From positions 62,001 through 126,000 of the forward strand of contig JASWJB010000097.1 in assembly GCA_032433595.1 (NCBI GenBank): DNA of 64,000 nt, read 5' to 3'. The stretch is from Conoideocrella luteorostrata. Taxonomy: Eukaryota; Ascomycota; Sordariomycetes; Hypocreales; Clavicipitaceae. This document shows positions 47,467-58,983 of this stretch, piece after piece. The position numbers and the translations under genes are program-made. Each line of letters opens with the position of its first letter. Within the stretch, counting starts at the first letter, position 1. A model generated the notes under the pieces. The model had not been told where the DNA came from. It was given only the letters and a program-made list of their open reading frames with translations, and did not search any database.

Positions 47467-47670
47467 TGTTGGAATCCTCCGTCAACCACAACAAGAAGCA
47501 CGGAGCGGGTCACGTGGTCATCTTTTGGCCACGCTATTTATACGGCGATATCAGCGCTCTCTTTCTGACTTGCTTCCTCTTCTTAGACAGACAGAGATTA
47601 TCGAATACACTGTTTTTTGCATTTTGAAGCATTTGATCTAGATCATTACACAACCCCTGTGCAACCTACA
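47467..47670 (+). mobile_element. Solo LTR, family C
   Basis: 204 bp from TGTTGGAATCCTCC to GTGCAACCTACA, with exact 5-bp flanking duplication CTCTC (47462-47466 and 47671-47675). It ends 8 bp before the stop codon of the neighbouring minus-strand gene. Confidence 0.92.
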
Positions 47671-47677
47671 CTCTCCG

Positions 47678-49796
47678 CTACTGACGGCCTCCTTTGATTC
47701 CTGTCTCTTGCAACGCCTGCTTGAGTGCCTCATCCAGCGACTCCTTGACGACTTGTTGCACGACTGCAGACAAAGCTGCTGCCTTCCATCGCTTCAACTC
47801 TGGTGTCTGAGCCTTATCCCTCTTCTGCGCGAGAACCGGGATCTGGACATTGCTCGGCAACTTGGACGGAGGCCGTGGTGCTGCCCTCAGCATGGCCTCG
47901 ACAGTGACTTCCTCAATGGTCTTATCGACCAAGGCCGCCACCTCTGATTCGGCGACATGAATGGCCTGCGGCGCAGCCATGACGGCGATACCACCAGCTG
48001 TAAATGTACCACCAGCTGATACTCCACCAGACGCTGCTGCGGTCAAGGCTCCCGCGCCTAAGAGTGTCAGGACTGCTGCTCCAAGGCCAGCCAAAGCAGT
48101 ACCCACCCAGCTGTTGCTGTTGTTCTTCTCCAGATCGCTGGCCACCTGCTGTCTCTCTTTTGCAGCCTTTTCCTCTACTGCCTTTGGGCCTTCCTTTGAC
48201 TTCCTTTGGCCCTCGCTTGGCTTTAATGAATTGTTCTTGTCTCCTCCATCTTTGCCCTTGTCCTTGTCGTCCTTGCCTTTCTCTTTGTCTGCATCTTTGC
48301 CTTTATCCTTATCTCCACCTTTACTCTCATCCTTATCGCCGTCCTCGCTCTTATCCTTGTCTTTAGGGTCTTTGTCGCCGGTGTCTAGCTTAGCTCCATT
48401 ACGCAGCTTTTCCACCTGGTTATCTACCTGCTTCCCCACCTCTACTATCTTGGCTACACTCTTTTCCATAGCTGAGATTTCCAGATCGAGAGCACCCTTC
48501 TCCAGCTCTGTGGGAAGTTGAGAATCTCGTGAGTCGAGCCCTTTCATGGCGATGGAAATAGAGGGAGACTGTGATGACTTCATTGCTTGCTTATCGCTTA
48601 GCTCTTTTTGAACCTTTTCGACCACTTGTTTGATCTTGAAAGCAAGCTTCTCCGCATTGGTTACAACTTCATTGCGATCCGTCCCCGCTACTGTTTGCAC
48701 AAACCTATCAAACTCGGATTTATAGCCCTCTACAAGCTTCTCGTTAACCATTAAACCTGTCACCGTCAACGTCGTTCTCGCCTGCGCATAGAGTTTATAA
48801 GTTTCCTTGATTTGGTCCGTGCTCATCCACTCCTTGTTCTTGACAGTATGAGCAACAGTCTGCTCAACAACGTCTTTAAGACTACCCACGGCAGCCCGAG
48901 CTTTCGAGTTGGCAGCTTCCAAGTCATTTGCAGATAGAGCTTTCTTGGCTTCCGAATGGGCGGCTTCGGAGTCCTTTAAAACTTGGCCTCCCTTTTCTTT
49001 GAGTTTTTGAACCTCGACCTCGGCTGGAGCATATTTCTCTCCTACAACGTTGGCCCAGGTGCTATAGTCAACGTCGTGCGTAGGTAAGTCCAGTTTCTTG
49101 TCCTTGTCCTCACAGTTGACCACAATATCCAGGCCGCCATCTTTCGAGTTGAGTAAATCGTTTGGGATTACCATTTGGAGCGTCTCCTTTCCCGGGGTAT
49201 CAACGACAGACAGTCGAATAGTCTTGAGAGGGTCCAATGATAGTCCTTGTATATAACTGTCAGCGCGCTTTTTGACCAAACCGCCCCACCAGCTTGGCCT
49301 AGGAATCCAAGCTTTTGGCATCTTGTCAAACGCGTCAGAATTGGCGAGGATAACACAGTTCCTATGGTAAACATTCTGGTTAGACTCGAATATCTATCCA
49401 TGGAGGATAATAGAAACTACAAACACATCACCCGGTTTTCCTGGCCATGATCCAAGTTTGTCTGAAGTATACACTCCATCGCCAATTTGGCTACCGCCTC
49501 TGCCATCACTGGCTGTAAGTGTTCGTTCTTTTCGATATAGCGCTGCTTGTGTCTATATCCATCAATGTAAGAATCCAATGATACATGGCGTACAATTTAG
49601 AAGTTGGGATGCATACTGGATCAACTCGTCTGTAGCCAATAATGACTTCTTGGATTCGTTTGTCTAAGTGGATAGGATTATCCGGCTTAGAGAGCGATTG
49701 CGGTTGTACTTGTATATTCGCGCCATTAGGAAACCCGAGGCCATCCCGAACGAGGGCCAGGGCAATCAACGATAAAAACAAATTGTAAACAGCCAT
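47678..49796 (-). CDS. Secreted protein: ADP-ribosyltransferase-like N-terminus, charged linker, hydrophobic C-terminal region
   Basis: Exons inferred: 49796-49617, 49552-49421, 49375-47678, giving 669 residues. Residues 1-21 form a signal peptide. The next 170 residues carry IIGYRRVDP (Arg about 56), QIGDGVYTSDKLGSWPG, NCVILANSDAF, KAWIPRPSWWGG, DPLKTIRLSVV, and MVIPNDLL. This order matches a fungal secreted family that I believe has an ADP-ribosyltransferase-like fold; the assignment is tentative. A helical region (about 210-390) follows. Then come a Lys/Asp-rich linker built on DKDK/KGKD (about 400-460) and a Gly/Ala-rich hydrophobic stretch (about 490-545) able to form a membrane hairpin. 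An amphipathic tail ends the protein. It sits with an enterotoxin-like gene and a cysteine-module protein. It may be a host-directed factor. No frame break is seen. Confidence 0.72.
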
Positions 49797-51070
49797 GGTA
49801 TTGCGAGTTGTTACCTCTTACAGGCAAATCTCGAGTAAAACTGGCACCTGTTAAGATTCTTTTTCCAATACAGCGAGTAACGTGATGTGAGCTAGGAAAG
49901 CGGCGGTCGACAAAGCATTTATAGCAAGCTTCGTCCTTTGTATAGCGCCTTTAGGAAGCGGGTCGGTTCGCTCGATTCGCTAGAGACAATTTACATTTGT
50001 TGGGTAACAAGAAATATCCCTGTATGAGGCGAATATCAGGGGAAGTGGAAGGTCGGAAGAAATGCCTCAAACAGCGTTAGAGAAGGAAAACCTTCGAGAG
50101 GAAAAGACAGATATTGAAAAGAGACGCTTTAGAAGGAATCGATAGGGGTCAGAGCTCAGGGTATCCATCAACACGTTAATCAATTTACATTAATTTGGTT
50201 ATTTCCATTCATACCCGTTGTTTTTAACAACATATACTGTTTTAGATTAAGTTGCATAGAATATTATCATTAGAAATCTATAATTACGGCAAGTCCGAGG
50301 CTCTAATGCCGCGGTTGTCAATCACATAATTAAAGCTATTATTACTAATGCAATTATAAGTGGGTTAACGAAAGACGAAACACCATCACCGTGCGGTGTA
50401 TTGCTATCCTATTCGGGCCTTCGTAGCAAATGAAACAGTCTTAGTGGGCTTAAATGAAAGCGCGGGAATAATATATGTGGTGTATAGCTATTATTACAAA
50501 TGCAATTTTAAGTGGGTCTATGAAAGACGAAACACCATCATCGTGCGGTGTACTGCTATCCTATTCGGGCCTATATAGCAGCTTAAAGAGGCTAAGTTGG
50601 CTTGAATTAGAGCGCAAAAAAATAATGCATCTAGACATTAGAATAGTAAATTGAGTTTTCGTGTACTAAAGCCTTAGTAATACACCCACTTGCTGAGACG
50701 CTCTCAATTAAGGAAAATACCGGGGTCCGAGACTGTTGGGCTAGTCATAATAGCTACTTAGAAGTCAAAACTACCGGTGGCGTAATAAACATGAACAAAC
50801 AAGTGGGTTTTTGGAACTAACGTGGGCTGAGATGAAGACTTTTTGATCATGAAAATTTCAGTCTAGGGCCTTTGTACATTGAAGTCTGTTCCATGTAGCT
50901 TAGTGTACCTGTTTAACATTATTACGCAATGCAGCTACCTTGAAACACGACATAATGAACATGCAATTGCATATATAAGCTAGCAGCCCCCTAGAGAAAT
51001 TGTCTTTAATGCTTGTACTTCAAACCACTAGGTAATTTCTCATTGCACACATATTATAGATTTTGCGAAA
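49797..51070. other. Intergenic, with a 152-bp tandem duplication
   Basis: This is the shared upstream region of the two divergent secreted-protein genes. It contains two copies of a segment (from 50334 and 50486) holding AAAGACGAAACACCATCA, CGTGCGGTGTA and GCTATCCTATTCGGGCC. No gene is seen. Confidence 0.6.
50334..50600 (+). repeat. Tandem duplication, period about 152 bp
   Basis: AGCTATTATTAC, AATGCAATT, AAAGACGAAACACCATCA and TGCTATCCTATTCGGGCCT repeat in order at an offset of about 152 bp with few differences. Confidence 0.85.
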
Positions 51071-52029
51071 ATGACCAAGTTGCTACATCTTTTGTCCGCA
51101 CTCTTTTTCGCGTCGAATGTTATTGCTCAAAGTAGCAGTGTGAGTGAATACATACATGATAATTTCCTCAACGTACATCGCAGATATGCTAACTTAAAAA
51201 ATAGTCTAAGAACGGCCAGGGTGACAAGGCAGCCAAAACTACAGCCACTAAGAGTAACAAGGACATAGAAACCTCATGCTCAACGGCAGAGTGCTTCGCA
51301 GGCAAGAAACTGTCTTATTTTATAGTATACTCGCCGGAATGTACCAAGGAACAATACAAGGAAGAGGTTTGCCAAGGATCTGAAACGTGGTGCTCGGATG
51401 GCAACCGAGCTAAGCTTTATGGCTCTAAAGAAAAGTGTTTGGAACTTCGCGCTAAGCCTCCTCGGCAGGGCAAGGCCGCGTGGCAGCCCAATGCCAAAGG
51501 CGATTGTCCCAAAGATACCGAGAAGTGTCTCGGCACCGAAGCCGCGTGTTTTCTTCTCTCCAACGATGTGAAGAAAGATCTCCAACAACTCTGTCTTAGC
51601 CAACGCGAGGGCCCCCCATTTATGATTCCAAATTCAGGTGGCTGCACGGACCCTAAAGCAGAAGAAGAACGCTGCCAGGGAACGATTGCTTGGTGCAATA
51701 GTCAATTTAACAAGAAAGGCTACGCTAGTAAATATGACTGTATCCTACTCCGCGGGCTCGAGCTGAAGGCGTTTGAGACAGATTACAAGCAGGGGTTGAT
51801 AGAGCCGGTCAAGGCATCCATTCTAAGTTGGGGCAAGAATGTTACACGAAATGCTGCTATCCGAGAGATCATGAGGAATGGCACCGCGGAAGCGGCTCAA
51901 AAATCAATTGCTACCGACATGTCAGGTTTCATGGACAAAATTAAGAGTTCGTTACAGCGTCAGACGCTGAAAAATATGCAGAGCGGTATGCGTAAGGGCC
52001 TCGAAAAGTATGCTGAACAGAAGCTTTAA
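51071..52029 (+). CDS. Secreted protein with three cysteine modules
   Basis: Exons 51071-51139 and 51211-52029 (intron 51140-51210, GTGAGT donor, GCTAAC branch) give 295 residues. A signal peptide (about 1-19, LLSALFFASNVIAQ) is followed by a short Lys/Thr stretch. Three successive modules of the form C-x(6-9)-C-x6-C-x14-C come next (residues about 60-200), with CQGSETWC, CLGTEAAC and CQGTIAWC at their centres. Two extra Cys precede the first module, making 14 in all. The C-terminal 90 residues are Cys-free and helical, ending in a Lys/Gln-rich tail. I do not recognise the family. Even cysteine number and secretion suggest a disulfide-stabilised extracellular protein, possibly an effector. 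Its start lies 1.27 kb from that of the divergent ADP-ribosyltransferase-like gene. Confidence 0.78.
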
Positions 52030-52042
52030 AGTAGAGTCGACC

Positions 52043-52483
52043 TGTAGGTGTTAGATAACACGTGGGATACACGTGCGGTTAGAGAAAGGATAAATGGCCT
52101 CGGGGCCTAGGGCGGGAACCTAAGATAGGCTTGTCGTGGATTGTAGGGGTATTTATAGGGGTATTGGACGAGATCGTCAGACGGGGGATTCTGAATCAAT
52201 CATCACTGTAACACAGCTCTTCTCATCAATGCAAATCAATTTGAACCTCTCCTATCCATTCCAACAGTAGGAAGCACAGGGGCTTCTGATATCGATATCA
52301 AAAGGTTCTTGTACGAAGTAATAGGTAAAACAAGGTATTCAATTCAATTCATCATAACTTACATAAGACAGAAGAAGAAGAAGAATGATGCCCCTGAGCG
52401 CGCCGTATAAAAAAAGGCGCGCTAGGGTGGCCGCGTGACCTTGTCAGCATTTGTACCCGTATGCTTGATGAGGGATTCCAACA
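52043..52483 (+). mobile_element. Solo LTR, family B, split by a nested LTR
   Basis: The first six bases TGTAGG (52043-52048) are separated from the rest (52272-52483, AAGCACAGGGGCTTC to GGATTCCAACA) by a family A LTR and its target duplication. It starts 14 bp beyond the stop of the preceding gene. Confidence 0.85.
52049..52266 (+). mobile_element. Solo LTR, family A, nested in family B
   Basis: 218 bp from TGTTAGATAACACGTGG to CATTCCAACA, flanked by the exact duplication GTAGG (52044-52048 and 52267-52271). GTAGG is part of the family B start, so family A inserted later at this site. Confidence 0.9.
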
Positions 52484-52770
52484 CAAACCATAAGAGCAAG
52501 ATTAAGAAGCAGAGCTTTGAGCTTGGTCTTCTCTTTTCTCCTTGATTTTAGATAGGCAAGTATACTGCAGTTTTCGCCTCACCACACCGCGGCTCGGTTG
52601 CTTCTTTATTAGCAACCTAATTTTCTAATTTGTACTAGATCAGACTGCGCAAAAGTTTGGGACGCTGATCAGAGTAGCGTTTCGGGCGTTAGGAAATCGA
52701 GCCTTTAGAGGTATTGCTTTTTAAGTGGACCCGCAGACCAAAGCGGCACTCGCCGGGCCCCCAATAGATC

Positions 52771-54283
52771 TTGTTGCGTTATGTGCCCTTACATAGATAT
52801 AAGGTAAAGGAGAGCAATTTGCAACAGTGACAATTAGCAGGAATAGATGGATTTGAATATGTTGAAGAGCGTAAGCAGTGATATTGATAGTGATGATCTG
52901 AGTCCTAATGAATCCCTCCTCTGAGGAGCACTGTAACCCTTCTATATAGTCCTTCAGCGACCGGCACATTTCCCTGAATTTAGTGGCCTGAGGCAGCTAT
53001 CCCGGTGCATTATGCCACCTTTCCACTTATCGTACGATACTAGCTAATACGAGGCATTGGTCATTTCTGAAGGTGCCACTCTAATCTCAACAGATCTACG
53101 GGTCCCCGTGCGAAGCCTATAGAATAATCGGGCTGGGGTCGGGTGCTCGTTGAAGGGATGGAGTTATTCCAGCTTTCGTTGACGCTCTACGTTATTATGT
53201 CAAGGTGCTTGGCGCCAAATATGGCAAGGCTCTCGGCCGAAGGCACTATGAGCCGAGAAATATCCTAAATGACTCGAGCCTCGTTCTTATTATAATTTAT
53301 TTGGCAAGCGGTTTCAAAAACGTCATCCCGAAATAAAAAACTCGTAGGAACAGTCTGTTCCGTGTGAAAAAAAGTCGCGGAAAGAGCCTTGCTACAGCTG
53401 GTGATGCTGAGCCGGGACTTGACCATGAAACTGCCCTTAGTTGCAAGGAGTGTCTTATAACGGGGATCTCGGTAAGGGGGCTCTTCTCTTCTCTCGGCCG
53501 CTAATCGCTAGGGGTCGAGCATGTATCAGAGTTGAATCGTTTGCGGCTTTGAGACGGTAGGGACTTCTTCCGGACCAGTAAATATTCCATTTTGGTTTGA
53601 ATAACTCTTGCGCCACTTCCCTTCTCTGGCCCAAAATTCAATGGGATTGAATAGTCCACGGTGTCTTCGTGACTATTTGCAGGCAGAGTCTGCTGCACGA
53701 GGGAATTTCGAGACGATCGGCGTTGCCGCTTCTGATCAAATGCTTGTTCTTGATCGAGGGTGTCGATGCGTCGTTACCGCGTTTGCTAGTTGCTTCGAGA
53801 TATTCACGATTCTTTGGCCATAGACATTATCGGAAGCGTCAAACACCATACGACAGAGGTCACTGCAAGATCCTTCTGGCAGTGTCGGCATCTATAGCGC
53901 TTACTTTTCTTAAGCTAAGGGCCGCCCAGGTTGATGAATTGTTGCCAAACAAAGGCATCGCTAGCTTTAGTTGTTGAGATTAGAGTGGCTCTTTCGGAAA
54001 TCCACCGAGGTCTCGTATTAGCTAGATTCGTACGATAGTGGAAGCAAGTGGCACGATACCAAGGAACGTAGGCCTAAGGCCACTAAATTCAAGGGAATGA
54101 TCCGATTGCTGAAGGACTATATAGGAAGATTACAGTGCTCTTCAGAAGAGGTATCGTCATCAAAAGTCACAACTCTCAAGGCTCGTAACTTCAATTCATT
54201 TGTGTTTAAATCCATCTATTTCTGCCGATTGCACTGTTGCAAATTGCTCCATTACACCTATGTAAAGGCACATAACGCAACAA
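52771..54283. mobile_element. Non-autonomous DNA element with long terminal inverted repeats
   Basis: The arms 52771-53096 and 53966-54283 are imperfect reverse complements over about 320 bp. Shared phrases include TTGTTGCGTTATGTGCC, AGCAATTTGCAACAGTG, AGAAATAGATGGATT, AGCACTGTAA, TATATAGTCCTTCAGC and GAGATTAGAGTGGC. The 870-bp interior has no recognisable transposase. Related end fragments occur at 63664-63740, about 60140-60190 and perhaps 18820-18880. Confidence 0.75.
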
Positions 54284-54723
54284 ATAACGCTTCCTCCATT
54301 ATTTTGCATCAAGTTTCCTGAGCTTTTAGCCACTATTGCACATAACGCTCGACAAAGTTGGCAACAGAATCCTCCGCGTCTAGATAAGCAACGAGCTTGT
54401 ATTACTATTTGTGAATTTAACTGGATAGCAGCGGCTTGCGTAATGGGATGCCCCCCCAGGTTGCCCTTCATCTGCCCCCCCCCTTGGGAATATCGTACGA
54501 TCGTATAATATAGTCATGGGAATTAATATTAGGATTTAGCTATGCGCAAAAGTTGCAATGAAAAATTTTAATCTCGTGTTAGTTCAGCTATCTGTTATAA
54601 ATACTCAACAAGTGATGGATCATAGACAGTTGAAACAGCACAATTTAATAAGGTTTTTTCAATTAGCTTTTTCACTGGTATAATTCCGATCTATTCTACA
54701 TAAATCGAGTCTTGTGACCAAAA
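54284..54723. other. Upstream region of the protease gene
   Basis: No gene. It contains two C-runs (about 54452 and 54474) and AT-rich sequence before the protease start codon. Confidence 0.4.
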
Positions 54724-56227
<1,504 letters not shown>

Positions 56228-56545
56228 GCACTGTCTGTGGAGCTACGAAAGGTGACTATCCTGATCGATTAGAGCTCTAACAGTTATGCTTTTCGCAAGG
56301 CGATGGCTCTTGGCCTTCAAAATCCTTGACGGCAATTGGTTGGAGCACATCCTGTCAGAGACCACCACCTTGGGTGACCTTTGATGACCCTCGCGGGGTA
56401 GTAGAACCAGTGATGCACCTAAGGCTACTGGACGAGAGTATCATGCAACTAGCAAACTCTTCACTGCGGGATAGCGACGAGCATAATTAGGGAAGAATGG
56501 ACCAAATCTTGAAGAAGAAGATCAGAGATTAACACCGTCAATAAT

Positions 56546-56748
56546 TGTAGGAAGCACAGGGGTTTCTGATTTGACGTGGAAAGGTTCTTGTACAAGGCAA
56601 TAGGTAAATCAAGCATTCAATTCATTTTTATCTAAGAGAGAAGAAGATGAAGAGGAATGCCCCCGAGCGCGCCGTATAAAAGAGGCGCGCTAGGGTGGCC
56701 ACGTGACCTTGTCCGCAATTGCTTGTAGCTTGACGAGGGATTCCAACA
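56546..56748 (+). mobile_element. Solo LTR, family B
   Basis: 203 bp from TGTAGGAAGCACAGGGG to GGATTCCAACA, with the shared GCCGTATAAAAGAGGCGCGC word. Flanking pentamers differ. Confidence 0.85.
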
Positions 56749-57098
56749 GATTGACTTTACTCCAGCTGTGCAATTACGCATACATAGCTGCGTTGCCAGA
56801 GCCGATGTACTCGACTCAGGACTGTGACGAATATCACTGAATAGCCGCGTGCAACCACAGAACGGCTTGTATGTGCTCAAAGCCCAAGACAACCTACATT
56901 AATGTGAAGAACCCTTGGGCCACTACCGCCATTTTTAAGCACAATGGACATTGGAAGCTTGAAGAGACTAGGCGTGCTACATTCGCATTCAATCGGGCGC
57001 AGGCTCTATATACTATGCCCTGGTCCAAGGTCAACGCTCTTCGCCAAGTAAATAGATTCAGCCATCTCTCCTAGTTTCCCATTAAGTGTTTTCGATTA

Positions 57099-58716
57099 TT
57101 ATATCTTCATATCCTTCACAAAAGGATGCTGCAAAAGTTCATGAGCTGTCTTTCTCTTTTCAGGCAGCTATTGCAGCATAGAATCAGCAAAGTCTAAAAA
57201 CTGCTTCTTTTCCTGCCCAGCAAGCTCGGTCACTGCATCAGATAACGTCTTCCGTTCCTTAACCAAGTCTCTGCGAATCGTACGACCTAATACGTGATAG
57301 TTAGAAAAAGCTAGAAGCTTTTATACAATTCATGGCCGTGCTAATGCCCGACGTACCAGCTTTGTCGAAGAAGCCCCCCCCCAAAAACTCGTTCATAGTT
57401 TCACACTTTTCACCATTCTGATTAATGATCATCCTGCCGAGTTTAGCCTTGCGACACATTTGTTCTCTTTGAATTAGTGTCTCAGGAGGATCGCCTAACA
57501 CAGAAATCATTTGAGAAAGGTGAACATGTGCGTCGTATTCACTATCTTCACCAGCCAGGCGGTTAAACAAGCTAACGTTTTCCAAGAGGTTCCACATCTG
57601 CAGCTGTTAGATTTATTATATAGACATATAAACATGCCAGTGTAATCGGAATGAATGCTTTACTATTAAGCCGAGATTCCATATATCGGCACTATATGAC
57701 CATGGCAGGCCAAGAAACACCTCTAGGGCGCTGAGATTGGATGGGGGATATATGGCCTCGGTTATCAGGTAATCCAGGGAAGGAAAGATTAAAGTCAGTC
57801 AGCCAAGGTAAAATAGTAGTGCCTCGATGGCCTCCAAACTCATCATGCAACAGATATGTCACACGTCCATTTTCACTGCGGGTGTGCCTTGGCTGGGAGT
57901 TAGCCTTACAGTATTATACAATATTTTCCAGCACAGAATCGTCTTCGATGGTAACCATAATGTTGTCACTCTTAATGTCTGGTGACTTGATTAGTGGGGT
58001 TGGCAGACTTACTGCGAATCTCATACCTGTATGGATTAGACAACATTCTGTGTGCAAGTAGTCCAACGCCTAGAGAAGGTAAAACATATATGCTTTAAAT
58101 AATAGAGGTCCTAGTCTGTTTCGCAGCAATCTCTGCTGGAACTGGGAAAGAGTCTCCCTCGTGGGTTCAAACACAAGGCAGGTATGCGTACCACCTTGGC
58201 CCTCTAAATTGAACACATCAATTGGAGTCCGAATGCGTGAGAAACCCTCGTGTGATGGGTTACCATCCGAAATTAGCTTCGTCCATCTCATCTCTCCAGT
58301 AGCATTCGTATCTAGAGCAGGGATCTTGATGCTAACATAGCGAGGAGCGGATGACCTTGTCCATCGTTTGCTGAATTAAATATTAAAATCATGATAGTGA
58401 TGATGGACAGTCGGAATTCTCACAACGCTAGATTTTCTGCCAGCCAGACTGTAGATCCTGACCCAAATCCAAGTTTCGCAATCGTCTTGAATCTGCCATC
58501 AAGGATCTGGCCAGGCTGCGTGCGATGAAAATATTTCAGGCGATCACTTGGGAACAGTTCCTCGTCAATCGGCTCACCAAGGTCATACGCCGCCAGTCTT
58601 TGTGAGTTTCGCAAAGAAATGGAAAAAGACCGCTTCCAATAGCCCGGCATCTTCAGAGCTTCCATAAGCCATGGGATTCGTGGTTCAGCACAACGCGCTG
58701 CACTGAACATGCTCAT
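57099..58716 (-). pseudogene. SRPK-like protein kinase, inactivated
   Basis: Minus strand, start at 58716 or 58710. Kinase text in order: a Gly-rich loop KLGFGSGSTVWLAENLA, an intron 58371-58426, APRYVSIKI (VAIK-like Lys), LGPLL-KAYMFYLL, then ALDYLHTEC and HTDIKSDNI (catalytic Asp; the family often has D-K-x-D-N here) across an intron, LTDFNLSF in the DFG position, VFLGLPWSYSADIWNLG, and ERKTLSDAV...EKRKTAHELLQHPFV at the end. Breaks: TAG at 58070-58072 where Gln is expected, TAA at 57914-57916, a frameshift near 57725, and TAG at 57168-57170 where Trp is expected. Members phosphorylate SR proteins; fungi carry expanded, often variable families of this kinase. This copy is dead unless an unusual transcript avoids four lesions. 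Confidence 0.78.
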
Positions 58717-58983
58717 GCTGAAAGTGGTGTGAATTGAAGCTGACTGAAGATCGCCACAAGTGTGTGTGAACAACAGCAGGCAACTGGTTAAAGTGCCCGA
58801 AGGTTGATGTTGATTTCTGCTAGCTGGGTCTAAGGTATCTAATCTATAAAGGGGTAAGAAGGTCACGTGACTAGTGTTCAAGCTAGTAAGGCATCTTGCG
58901 TTGCAAGGCATAATAGCTGCCCCTAAAGGGTGCTTAAATTCCGGCACAAAATAGTTCGTCGACCTAAAAGGCACACCTAACAC

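Noticed and set aside
47961..48521. Plus-strand open frame of 186 codons with Ser/Leu/Pro runs
   Set aside because: Antisense of the Lys/Asp-rich linker of the ART-like gene.
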